Notes under the pieces: generated by a model
The model's database searches: none
Seen by the model: the letters and a program-made list of their open reading frames with translations, nothing else
What the model was told of the DNA's origin: nothing
Program-made: the position numbers and the translations under genes
Part shown: in pieces, positions 1 to 5,251 of the stretch
Position numbering within the stretch: the first letter of the stretch is position 1
Layout: every line of letters starts with the position of its first letter
Assembly (NCBI GenBank): GCA_025929805.1
Contig: JAICPP010000206.1
Coordinates: 1 to 5,251, forward strand
Length of the DNA stretch: 5,251 bases
Direction: 5' to 3'
Source: Gemmatimonadales bacterium
GTDB taxonomy: Bacteria > Gemmatimonadota > Gemmatimonadetes > Gemmatimonadales > GWC2-71-9

Positions 1-70
1 CAAGCGCATATGACAGATAAACTTGATCCTGGACATTGCCCGGCAGGGGAGAACTGTTCATAATCTGCAT
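1..70 (-). CDS. Unrecognised partial leftward reading frame
   Basis: I do not recognise this frame. On the - strand it is stop-free from 175 (just after a TGA at 176-178) to the window edge, and it continues beyond. The first in-frame ATG codons are at 70-68 and 61-59. From the first ATG the visible protein begins MQIMNSSPLPGNVQDQVYLS. The codons upstream of the ATG also read as plausible protein (SHATQLHNRGSLDDY), so the real start could be a codon I cannot identify, or this could be a gene fragment. There is no good ribosome-binding site before either ATG. Composition looks protein-like (D, Q, Y and L rich, few rare codons). A competing + strand frame is open over about 14-137 and cannot be excluded. 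If real, the gene diverges from the export operon. Confidence 0.22.
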   Translation of the reverse strand, partial: MQIMNSSPLPGNVQDQVYLSYAL

Positions 71-117
71 ATAGTCATCAAGGGAGCCTCGGTTGTGAAG
101 CTGCGTTGCATGGCTCT

Positions 118-174
118 TCGGGACATCCTCCTGTGAATCAGATCTGCCTATCCTGGTTCTACAGGATGTCCCGA
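118..174. repeat. 12-bp inverted repeat with 33-bp spacer
   Basis: The arm at 118-129 (TCGGGACATCCT) is the exact reverse complement of 163-174 (AGGATGTCCCGA). An alternative pairing that skips three bases (127-129) extends the stem to 14 pairs using 130-134 with 161-165. No T-run follows on either strand, so it does not look like an intrinsic terminator. On the - strand the arm at 118-134 includes AGGAGG, a Shine-Dalgarno-like string that the stem would mask. The repeat could be a stem-loop in a leader RNA, a pair of protein sites, or the remnant of a mobile element end; the sequence does not decide between these. Confidence 0.6.
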
Positions 175-184
175 GTCAGTTCAA
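156..184 (-). promoter_or_regulatory. Possible sigma70-type promoter, leftward
   Basis: On the - strand, TTGAAC (184-179) and TAGAAC (161-156) are separated by 17 bases. Each box matches four of six consensus positions, so this is a weak prediction. It would drive transcription toward the open frame at the left edge. One arm of the 118-174 inverted repeat lies in the spacer and the other in the predicted leader. The 184-195 palindrome overlaps the -35 box by one base. Confidence 0.2.
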
Positions 185-195
185 TTTCGCGAAAT
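184..195. promoter_or_regulatory. 12-bp perfect palindrome, possible operator
   Basis: ATTTCGCGAAAT is a perfect 12-bp palindrome centred between 189 and 190. It lies in the intergenic stretch next to the weak leftward promoter prediction. AT-rich shoulders around a CGCG centre are compatible with binding of a dimeric regulator. I do not recognise it as the site of a specific family, and a palindrome this short can arise by chance. Confidence 0.3.
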
Positions 196-463
196 CATCC
201 GTACACTACCAAGTAACATTTTCCGCTTGACGGCTGTAGGGGGATAGTGTAGTGAAGAGAAAAGAAAATTCCGCTGATCTCAATAGCGGCGATTGCTTTT
301 GGTCGTCGCTACTGTGACAGAAGGCGGGTGTTCTAGGGGGGTTACAGGGGCCATAGCTCTCTTGAACCCTCTAGCTCGGCGGAACTTCCCTACGAAGTAT
401 TTTCCTCGCATGCCTCCGGCAGGGCGCTTTATGGCTTTTCAATTTTGAAACGTCGAAAGCGAA
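196..463. other. Intergenic stretch without convincing gene
   Basis: No convincing gene is visible here. All + strand frames are broken by stops into pieces shorter than about 55 codons. The one longer - strand frame (371-571) has an Arg/Ser-rich composition typical of a shadow. An imperfect inverted repeat pairs 333-343 (CTAGGGGGGTT) with 365-374 (AACCCTCTAG), but no T-run follows. A lone TTGACG at 227-232 resembles a -35 box but has no acceptable -10 box at the right distance. Base composition is less GC-rich than in the operon that follows. Confidence 0.4.
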
Positions 464-634
464 ATGAAAAAATTGATCGAAGCCTCGAGTGCCAGATCGC
501 CTTTTGTTCAGAACTCGGGGGCTTGCATCACCGCTACGAGCGCGATGCAGCATGAACGGGGAAGCTTGCAACTGGCCATGTGCCGGTGCTACGAGTTTTC
601 GGGACAGACAGGTAACAGCTGCTCATCACGATGA
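464..634 (+). CDS. Candidate 56-residue Cys-containing peptide, possible export substrate
   Basis: The frame runs from ATG 464 to TGA 632-634 and lies 57 bases before the adaptor gene. The product starts MKKLIEASSARSPFVQNSGA and has four cysteines: C21, C40, C42 and C53. A peptidase-containing exporter needs a precursor whose leader ends in a GG, GA or GS pair. Here Gly19-Ala20 would leave a 36-residue core starting at Cys21. The match to a double-glycine leader is imperfect: -4 is Asn rather than a hydrophobic residue, and the usual acidic/Leu spacing is weak. The ribosome-binding site is poor; GAAAGCG (455-461) precedes the ATG, and the same heptamer (681-687) precedes the adaptor start. 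The stretch also folds into strong hairpins, so it may be untranslated leader instead. No family was recognised. Confidence 0.28.
   Translation: MKKLIEASSARSPFVQNSGACITATSAMQHERGSLQLAMCRCYEFSGQTGNSCSSR
523..589. repeat. Two adjacent predicted hairpins upstream of adaptor gene
   Basis: The first hairpin pairs 524-529 (TGCATC) with 544-549 (GATGCA) and, inside it, 532-535 (CGCT) with 539-542 (AGCG) around a three-base loop. That gives ten pairs with a small internal loop. The second pairs 568-576 with 582-589 around the loop CATGT, with one bulged A at 571 and one G-U pair. Neither is followed by a T-run, so neither is a terminator. They may structure the operon leader, or be incidental inside the small ORF that spans them. 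Confidence 0.4.
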
Positions 635-636
635 GC
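621..636. promoter_or_regulatory. 16-bp palindrome upstream of adaptor gene, possible operator or hairpin
   Basis: GCTCATC (621-627) and GATGAGC (630-636) form a perfect 7-bp inverted repeat around AC. As RNA it would fold as six pairs with a CACG tetraloop, and CAG/CTG (616-618 with 637-639) could extend it past a two-base bulge. It overlaps the stop codon of the small ORF and ends 55 bases before the adaptor ATG. Position and symmetry suit a regulator site or an intercistronic hairpin, but I do not recognise a known operator consensus. Confidence 0.35.
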
Positions 637-691
637 CTGACATGCATTCTTCCCCGGCATGAAATCGCCCGGTTCCATCTGAAAGCGTCTC

Positions 692-1888
692 ATGTCTACT
701 CCGTTCTCCTGTACCACATCCTCACTTGCGGTCGATGGGTTCCGCCTCTCCCTGTGGGGGATACTTCTCGCCGCGGCCCTCCTGAGCGCCTGGGCTACCT
801 GGTTTTTTCTCGCCCGGGTTCCGCTCTATGAGGTGAGCGCGACGGCACGCTTGGAGGTGAGTGGGGCGGCGTATCCCGTGGAGGCGCAAGTCGCCGGCCG
901 AGTTAAGGCGACTCACCTCGTCCTCGGGCAGGAGGTGCAGGGCGGCGATGTGCTCGTCGAACTCGACGTGGGTGCACAGCGACTCCAGCTCGAGGAGGAG
1001 CGGACCCGGCTGGCTGCACTCGCCTCTCAGCCCGCGGAGCTCCGCAGCGAGATTAAAGCGGAAGAGGCGGCAAAACACGAAGATCAGGAGGCAGGGTAGA
1101 TAGCACGTGCCCAGGCACGTGCCCGGTATCGCGAAGCAAAGGCCACCGCACAGCTGCGCGTCCAGGAGGCTAAGCGAATTGAACTCTTATATGCCCGTGC
1201 CGCCGCCGCCGAATTGGAATCCCTCCGCGCCAAGGCCGAGGTGCGCAAGAACGAGGAGACGATCAATGCCCTTCGCCTCGAGGTCGGCCGCTTGGAACGG
1301 GACCTGCAGATGCGGATGAATGACCGCCAGACGCGCTTGCAACGGCTCAGGCTCTATGTCACCCAGCTCGAAGGACAAATTGCCGTCACCCGCGCGACAA
1401 TCGAGCGACTTGAATATGAGATCGAGAGGCGCTACATCAGGGCGCCCGTGGCCGGGCGCCTCGGCGAGGTCGCCACGCTGCCGGTCGGGACGTGGGTCCG
1501 CGAGGGAGCTCGGCTCGGCGCGGTTGTCCCTCCTGGAACGCTCAAAGTCATGGCGGACTTCCTCCCGTCGGCAGCTATAGGGCGGATCCAGGCTGGTCAG
1601 CCAGCGCGGCTGCGCCTCGAGGGCTTCCCCTGGACACAATACGGGGCCATTTCGGCGACGGTCGCCAGCGTGGCTAACGAGGTCCGAGACGGACTGGTCC
1701 GGGTCGAGCTGGCCCTCCGCCCTCATTCCGCTTCTCCGATCCCCCTTCAACACGGCTTGCCGGGGACAGTTGAGGTCAAGGTTGATAGCGTCTCACCGGC
1801 CGTACTTGTACTACGCACGGCTGGGCAGCTGCTCGCCGTGCCCGGGACCTCGCACGAATTCCAGGATGGTCGTGGGGCAGACAGATGA
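692..1888 (+). pseudogene. HlyD-type membrane fusion protein (periplasmic adaptor), split by an amber codon
   Basis: This is an inner-membrane adaptor that links an ABC exporter to the outer envelope. From ATG 692 (weak GAAAG ribosome-binding site at 681-685) the frame has 398 codons before TGA 1886-1888, a normal size for the family. Codon 136 (1097-1099) is TAG. The fragment before it (692-1099) has a short cytoplasmic N-terminus, one membrane helix (about residues 19-41), and the first half of the lipoyl-like domain (about 62-92, with VAGRV and the GQEVQGGDVLVELD turn). The fragment after it, in the same frame, holds most of a long coiled coil (about 96-245), the second lipoyl half (YIRAPVAGRLGEV, from residue 248) and the beta-barrel region. 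A restart at TTG 1214 or ATG 1310 would lack the membrane anchor. A CAG-to-TAG change would explain the stop, and there is no frameshift. The end overlaps the exporter start by ATGA. The adaptor assignment is firm; whether the gene is dead, misread in sequencing or read through is not settled. Confidence 0.85.
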
Positions 1889-4626
1889 CCGCGAAACCTT
1901 TCAGGGGCCACCGCCTTATCGTACCTGAGGTCGTTCAGATCTCCGCCATGGACTGCGGGCCGGCAGCGCTCAAATGCCTCCTCGAGGGCTTCGGCATCCC
2001 CGTGAGCTATGGCCGGCTCCGCGAGGCCTGCCAGACCGATGTGGATGGGACTTCTCTTGATGTGATAGAGGAGGTTGCTGTGCAACTCGGCCTTGAGGCC
2101 GAGCAGGTGATGGTGCCGGTGGACCACCTGCTGCTGTCCGAGTCCCGGGCTCTACCGGCCATCGTCGTTGTCCGCCAGCCCAACAATCTCACCCATTTTG
2201 TCATCGTCTGGAGCCGTTATGGCCGCTGGGTCCAGGTGATGGATCCGGCCACTGGACGGCGCTGGTCACTGACCAAACGGCTATGCGAGGAGCTCTACGT
2301 CCATGTCATCCCGGTTCCAGCGGTCGCCTGGCGTGAATGGGTAGGCTCGGATGAGTTCCTCGATGCGCTTCGCCGTCGCCTGGCGAATCTGGGACTCTCC
2401 CGGCATGCAAGGGTGCGTATGATCGATGCCGCCCACGCGGATCCGAGCTGGCACGCGTTCGCCGCCCTGGATGCGGCCACCCGGATGATCGACTCGATCG
2501 TTCGCTCTGGCGGCCTTCTGCCCGGTCAGCAGGCTGCGCGGGTGCTCAAGACCTGCTTCGAGCGGAGCCAGAGAGAGACTCCGGGCGAAGGCAAGACCAT
2601 TCCGAGTGCCTACTGGTCAGTCCGACTAGCTTCGCTTGGGCCGGACGGAGAGGAACAGCTTCTCTTTCAGGGTGCGGTGCTCATACGTGTGCACGGGCGA
2701 CGCCCAGGGAACAGGTCCTTACCCACAGATGAGGGATTCGACAGCACAGACAGAGCGACCCCCCTCGCCCCCGAGCTGGTCGCAGCGCTTGAAGAGCCGC
2801 CGAGCCGGCCTGGGCGTGTGTTTATGGACCTCTTGCGCGCCGATGGCCTCCTCGCCCCTGGGACCTTGGTAATGGCGCTAGTTCTCGTGAGCGGGGGGAT
2901 CATCATCGAAGCCTTACTGTTTCGGGGATTTTTCGACCTCGGCCGCGCACTCGGTTTGCCCACACAGCGCCTCGAAGCCATGGGGGTCTTGCTCGCCTTC
3001 GTCATCGCACTTCGCTTCCTCGAGCTGCCCCTCGCAGCAGGAATGCTGCGCCTTGGGCGGCACCTCGAGGTCCGTCTCCGCAGGGAGTTTCTTGAGAAGC
3101 TCCCCCGCCTCAACGACCGGTACTTCCAGAGTCGGTTGATCTCGGATATGGCCGAGCGTAGCCACAGCGTTCAGGCGCTCCGGCTCCTTCCGAGCCTCGG
3201 CGGACGGCTCCTACGGTCGACCTTCGAGCTTGCCTTGACAACAGCGGGGATTGCTTGGCTCGATCCGACAAGCGCGCTGAGCGCGGTCCTGGCCGCCACG
3301 TTTGCCCTCAGCCTCCCGCTTCTAGTACAACCCATCCTCGCAGAGCACGACCTCCGTGTCCGCAGCCACGCGGGCGCTCTGAGCCGCTTCTATCTCGACG
3401 CGCTCCTGGGCATTGTCGCGGTGCGGGCCCACGGGGCAGAGCGGGCCGTCCGGCGCGAGCACGAGGGGCTGCTCGTCGAGTGGACGCGCGCCAGCCTCAG
3501 GCGGCAGCGCGCTGTAGGCGTGGTCGACGGCGTGCAATCCCTCGTGGGCTTCAGTCTTGCAGCCTGGCTATTAGTCGGATATTTTGTACGAGAAGGCGAA
3601 GCCAGCAGGGTGCTGCTGCTCGTCTACTGGGCCCTTAACCTACCCGTTCTTGGGCAGGAGATAGCACTCATTGCCCGGCAGTATCCGACCCACCGCAACA
3701 TAACCTCCCGTCTCCTCGAACCCCTCGGGGCCCGAGAGGAGATCGACGCACAGGAGCATGATCAGGTCAGTGCCCCCCCGGCGGAACCGTCGCGGGCCGT
3801 TGCCATCCTCCTGGAGGGGGTGAGCGTGCGGGCAGCCGGGCACATGATCCTCCAGGGGATCGATCTCGCTATTGGGGCGGGGAGCCACGTAGCCATTATT
3901 GGCCCATCTGGCGCCGGCAAGTCGAGCTTGGTTGGGCTTCTCCTTGGATGGCATCGGCCGGCGAGCGGACGGATTCTCATTGATGGCGAGCCTCTGGACG
4001 GCCTGCGCCTCGAACGGCTGCGCCGGGAGATCGCCTGGGTCGATCCGGCCGTACAGCTCTGGAACCGCTCCTTCCTCGAGAACATCCGTTACGGCGCCCC
4101 GGCCGACCCTTCCTTACCGATCGATAGGGCTATCGAACAAGCTGACCTGCGCGGTGTGCTAGAGAGGCTGCCCAATGGATTGCAGACACCGCTTGGCGAG
4201 GGGGGAGCCCTCGTGTCGGGAGGGCAAGGGCAGCAGGTGCGGCTCGGGCGCGCCATGGTCCGGCCCGGGGTGCGCCTTGTGATCCTCGATGAGCCGTTCC
4301 GTGGGCTCGCCCGCGAGCAACGCTGGAAGTTGCTCGCCCGCGCTCGATGCGTGTGGAGGGAGGCCACCCTCCTCTGTGTCACACACGATATAGACGAGAC
4401 ACGGGCGTTCGACCGGGTCCTGGTTGTGGAAGGGGGGCAGATCGTTGAGGATGGTGCCCCAGCTGACCTTGCTCAGCGACCGGGCTCGCGCTATCGGGTC
4501 ATGCTGGAAGCGGAAGAAGCAGTGCGGCAGGAGCTTTGGTCGAGCGGCACCTGGTGCCGGCGGTGGCTTGTGGATGGAGTACTGGTCGAGGACGAACGGA
4601 AGGAAGATTATAGATCGAGCCCTTGA
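1885..4626 (+). CDS. Peptidase C39-containing ABC exporter (bacteriocin/RiPP-type processing and export)
   Basis: This is a single-chain exporter predicted to trim a leader peptide in the cytoplasm and pump the core peptide across the inner membrane. The C39 peptidase domain (about residues 11-135) has Q18, the DCG motif with C24, H104 (THFVIVW) and D120 (MDPATG), so the triad is complete. Residues about 140-312 are a linker or extra domain I do not recognise. Six membrane helices follow at roughly 325-346, 365-386, 443-459, 464-485, 546-567 and 573-594. The ATPase domain (about 640-870) has Walker A GPSGAGKSS (673-681, K679), signature VSGGQ (777-781), Walker B RLVILDEP (797-804, E803) and switch H834. 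The A-loop aromatic (A650), Q-loop glutamine (P721) and D-loop aspartate (A809) look replaced. The start at 1885 overlaps the adaptor stop, is preceded by GGGG at 1874-1877, and puts C39 ten residues in. Coupling to the interrupted adaptor may lower its translation. The stop TGA seems to come from the end of the neighbouring IS, so the last residues may not be native. At 913 residues it is longer than the roughly 700 of simple C39 exporters, mainly because of the linker and C-terminal tail. Confidence 0.9.
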   Translation: MTAKPFRGHRLIVPEVVQISAMDCGPAALKCLLEGFGIPVSYGRLREACQTDVDGTSLDVIEEVAVQLGLEAEQVMVPVDHLLLSESRALPAIVVVRQPNNLTHFVIVWSRYGRWVQVMDPATGRRWSLTKRLCEELYVHVIPVPAVAWREWVGSDEFLDALRRRLANLGLSRHARVRMIDAAHADPSWHAFAALDAATRMIDSIVRSGGLLPGQQAARVLKTCFERSQRETPGEGKTIPSAYWSVRLASLGPDGEEQLLFQGAVLIRVHGRRPGNRSLPTDEGFDSTDRATPLAPELVAALEEPPSRPGRVFMDLLRADGLLAPGTLVMALVLVSGGIIIEALLFRGFFDLGRALGLPTQRLEAMGVLLAFVIALRFLELPLAAGMLRLGRHLEVRLRREFLEKLPRLNDRYFQSRLISDMAERSHSVQALRLLPSLGGRLLRSTFELALTTAGIAWLDPTSALSAVLAATFALSLPLLVQPILAEHDLRVRSHAGALSRFYLDALLGIVAVRAHGAERAVRREHEGLLVEWTRASLRRQRAVGVVDGVQSLVGFSLAAWLLVGYFVREGEASRVLLLVYWALNLPVLGQEIALIARQYPTHRNITSRLLEPLGAREEIDAQEHDQVSAPPAEPSRAVAILLEGVSVRAAGHMILQGIDLAIGAGSHVAIIGPSGAGKSSLVGLLLGWHRPASGRILIDGEPLDGLRLERLRREIAWVDPAVQLWNRSFLENIRYGAPADPSLPIDRAIEQADLRGVLERLPNGLQTPLGEGGALVSGGQGQQVRLGRAMVRPGVRLVILDEPFRGLAREQRWKLLARARCVWREATLLCVTHDIDETRAFDRVLVVEGGQIVEDGAPADLAQRPGSRYRVMLEAEEAVRQELWSSGTWCRRWLVDGVLVEDERKEDYRSSP

Positions 4627-4780
4627 CATTCTCCCCGCCCTAAAAGACGAGGATTCCTGAAGACCACTCGGGTCCGCAGGCGTTTAGTCTCTCGGTCAGT
4701 CCGACCGCGAGAATGACGCGGGCAGTATTGACGTCGGCATGGTCTGTATGCCCGCAGGCAACACAGGAGAACATGGCTTG
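4623..4780 (-). ncRNA. Probable omega RNA (reRNA) overlapping tnpB 3' end
   Basis: In characterised IS605/IS1341 elements the guide RNA overlaps the 3' end of tnpB, folds around the right-end hairpin, and continues into flanking DNA that acts as guide. The same geometry is present here: tnpB 3' end, stem-loop at 4633-4652, then the element boundary near 4623. The start near 4780 is only an estimate. The guide would be the - strand sequence leftward from 4622, beginning GGGCTCGATC, which is the 3' end of the exporter gene. This is an inference from family architecture, with no direct evidence of transcription. Confidence 0.4.
4633..4652. repeat. IS right-end hairpin
   Basis: CCCCGCC (4633-4639) pairs with GACGAGG (4646-4652) around CTAAAA. 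On the transcribed - strand this is a seven-pair stem with two G-U pairs. The tnpB stop codon (4640-4642) lies in the loop. Subterminal imperfect hairpins of this type are recognition structures for single-strand transposition in this superfamily and form part of the omega RNA. No T-run follows on either strand, so it is not a clear terminator for the exporter operon. Confidence 0.65.
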
Positions 4781-5251
4781 AACGACTCGGTTCTCAGGCG
4801 ATACATGCCCACACTCGGCACACGTTTGCGACGTGTACGCCGGAGGTACGGCGATGAGCATGCCGCCACGCCAGAGCTGCTTGTATGCCAGCATGCGCCG
4901 GAACATGCCCCAGCCTTGATCGAGAATCGCCTTGTTCAAGCCCGACTTTGCCACGACGTTGCGACCCGGTTTTTCTACCGTCCCCTTTGCCGACCTCGAC
5001 ATAGTCGACACCTGCAAGTCTTCGACTACAACGACCGCGTGGTTTTTGCTGATCTCTGTCGAATGCTTGTGCAGGAAGTCATGTCGCAAGTTGGCAATCC
5101 GGGTGTGAACCCGGTTCACCTTCTGTTTTTGTTTGATCCAGTTGTGCGAGAACTTCACCTTGCGCGAAAGCTTTTGCTGTTCACGGGCAAGTTTCGCTTC
5201 GGCTTTGCGGAAGGCATCAAGCGGTTCGATATGCTGTCCATCAGACAGGGC
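4640..5251 (-). CDS. tnpB: TnpB, RNA-guided nuclease of IS200/IS605-type element (5' part cut by window edge)
   Basis: TnpB is the small RuvC-type, omega RNA-guided DNA nuclease related to Cas12 that is carried by IS605/IS1341 elements. It helps keep the element by cutting empty sites. The frame is open from the window edge (5251) to TAG 4642-4640, giving 203 visible residues, roughly the C-terminal half of a protein usually near 370-400. GTG 5158 is internal, not the start, because 31 further in-frame codons (ALSDGQHIEPLDAFRKAEAK and on) precede it. Visible RuvC residues are the Glu of VVVEDLQV (codon 5023-5021) and the Asp of DHADVNTA (codon 4735-4733). The first Asp is off the window. A zinc ribbon with two CxxC pairs (TCAECG and SCVACG) lies between them. 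These motifs look intact, so the fragment shows no sign of decay. It converges on the exporter gene. Confidence 0.92.
   Translation of the reverse strand, partial: ALSDGQHIEPLDAFRKAEAKLAREQQKLSRKVKFSHNWIKQKQKVNRVHTRIANLRHDFLHKHSTEISKNHAVVVVEDLQVSTMSRSAKGTVEKPGRNVVAKSGLNKAILDQGWGMFRRMLAYKQLWRGGMLIAVPPAYTSQTCAECGHVSPENRVVQAMFSCVACGHTDHADVNTARVILAVGLTERLNACGPEWSSGILVF

Larger units (their letters stand above)
4623..5251 (-). mobile_element. Right end of an IS200/IS605-superfamily (IS1341-type) element, left part outside window
   Basis: A tnpB gene on the - strand ends within a hairpin, followed by the short tail GAATGTCAA, the arrangement expected at the right end of elements of this superfamily. 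The proposed boundary, after TCAA (complement of 4623-4626), is inferred by analogy with TCAA right-end cleavage in IS608 and needs an empty-site comparison. No tnpA is visible; it could lie beyond 5251 or be absent, as in many IS1341-type elements. Base composition is less GC-rich than the exporter operon, in keeping with an acquired element. No target duplication is expected for this superfamily. Confidence 0.75.

Noticed and set aside
252..317. 21-codon GTG-started ORF with AGGGGG upstream (MKRKENSADLNSGDCFWSSL...)
   Set aside because: The Shine-Dalgarno-like string is suggestive, but the ORF is very short, has no leader/core organisation, and nothing else supports it.
293..448. 51-codon TTG-started frame containing a Gly-Gly-Cys
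   Set aside because: It has no Shine-Dalgarno, the GG comes too early for a usual double-glycine leader, and the remainder is basic and featureless.
371..571. 66-residue - strand frame upstream of the operon
   Set aside because: Arg/Ser/Lys-rich with no motif and no good ribosome-binding site. It overlaps the hairpin-rich stretch and looks like a chance frame.
631..831. 66-residue + strand frame starting before the adaptor ATG
   Set aside because: It overlaps the adaptor N-terminus in another frame. Only the adaptor frame gives a membrane helix followed by a lipoyl domain.
1097..1099. Amber codon read as pyrrolysine or another recoded residue
   Set aside because: The codon sits at the start of a coiled coil where Gln fits naturally, and no suppressor tRNA or recoding element is visible.
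1103..1126. Tandem GCACGTGCCC repeats after the amber codon
   Set aside because: They encode the Ala-Arg repeats of the coiled coil (ARAQARAR) and are explained by protein composition rather than by a separate element.
1187..1753. 188-residue frame on the - strand inside the adaptor gene
   Set aside because: It lies antisense to clear adaptor coding sequence in GC-rich DNA, where long antisense frames are common. Its composition is Arg/Pro/Asp-rich with no recognisable motif.
4159..4629. 156-residue - strand frame under the exporter ATPase domain
   Set aside because: It is antisense to the signature, Walker B and switch motifs of the exporter and is a shadow of that strongly supported gene.
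1..5251. CRISPR array, tRNA or rRNA genes
   Set aside because: No regularly spaced repeats and no cloverleaf or ribosomal RNA signature were seen on either strand.

Overview
The window carries a short, GC-rich export operon on the + strand, bounded on the right by a mobile element and on the left by a less GC-rich intergenic stretch. The operon encodes an HlyD-type membrane fusion protein (692-1888) and a 913-residue peptidase-containing ABC exporter (1885-4626). The two reading frames overlap by four bases (ATGA). An inner-membrane HlyD-type adaptor next to a C39-peptidase ABC transporter suggests a diderm (Gram-negative-type) bacterium with a GC-rich genome. The sequence does not allow a narrower taxonomic call.

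The expected job of the pair is type I-like secretion of a peptide, such as a bacteriocin or RiPP. The C39 domain would cleave a leader after a double-glycine-type motif, the ABC domain would drive export, and the adaptor would bridge the envelope. The peptidase triad (C24, H104, D120, with helper Q18) looks intact. The adaptor gene, however, has an in-frame amber codon at 1097-1099 (codon 136 of 398), and the rest of the protein reads on in the same frame. The locus is therefore a recent pseudogene, a sequencing error, or a case of readthrough.

Region by region: 1-175 holds an unrecognised frame on the - strand that is open to the left edge. 118-195 holds a 12-bp inverted repeat and a 12-bp palindrome, possibly around a leftward promoter. 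196-463 holds nothing convincing. 464-634 is a 56-codon, Cys-containing small ORF that could be a precursor peptide, although the same stretch is rich in hairpins (523-639). 692-1888 is the split adaptor gene, and 1885-4626 is the exporter. About 4623 to the right edge is the right end of an IS200/IS605-superfamily (IS1341-type) element. Its tnpB runs on the - strand and leaves the window at 5251, with a right-end hairpin and a likely omega RNA.

The inferred element boundary falls at the last codons of the exporter. The exporter's stop codon appears to be supplied by the element's terminal TTGA, so its native C-terminus may have been altered. If TnpB is active, its guide would match the 3' end of the exporter gene. 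The most unusual points are the amber codon, this junction, the non-canonical nucleotide-binding motifs of the exporter, and the possible peptide gene upstream.
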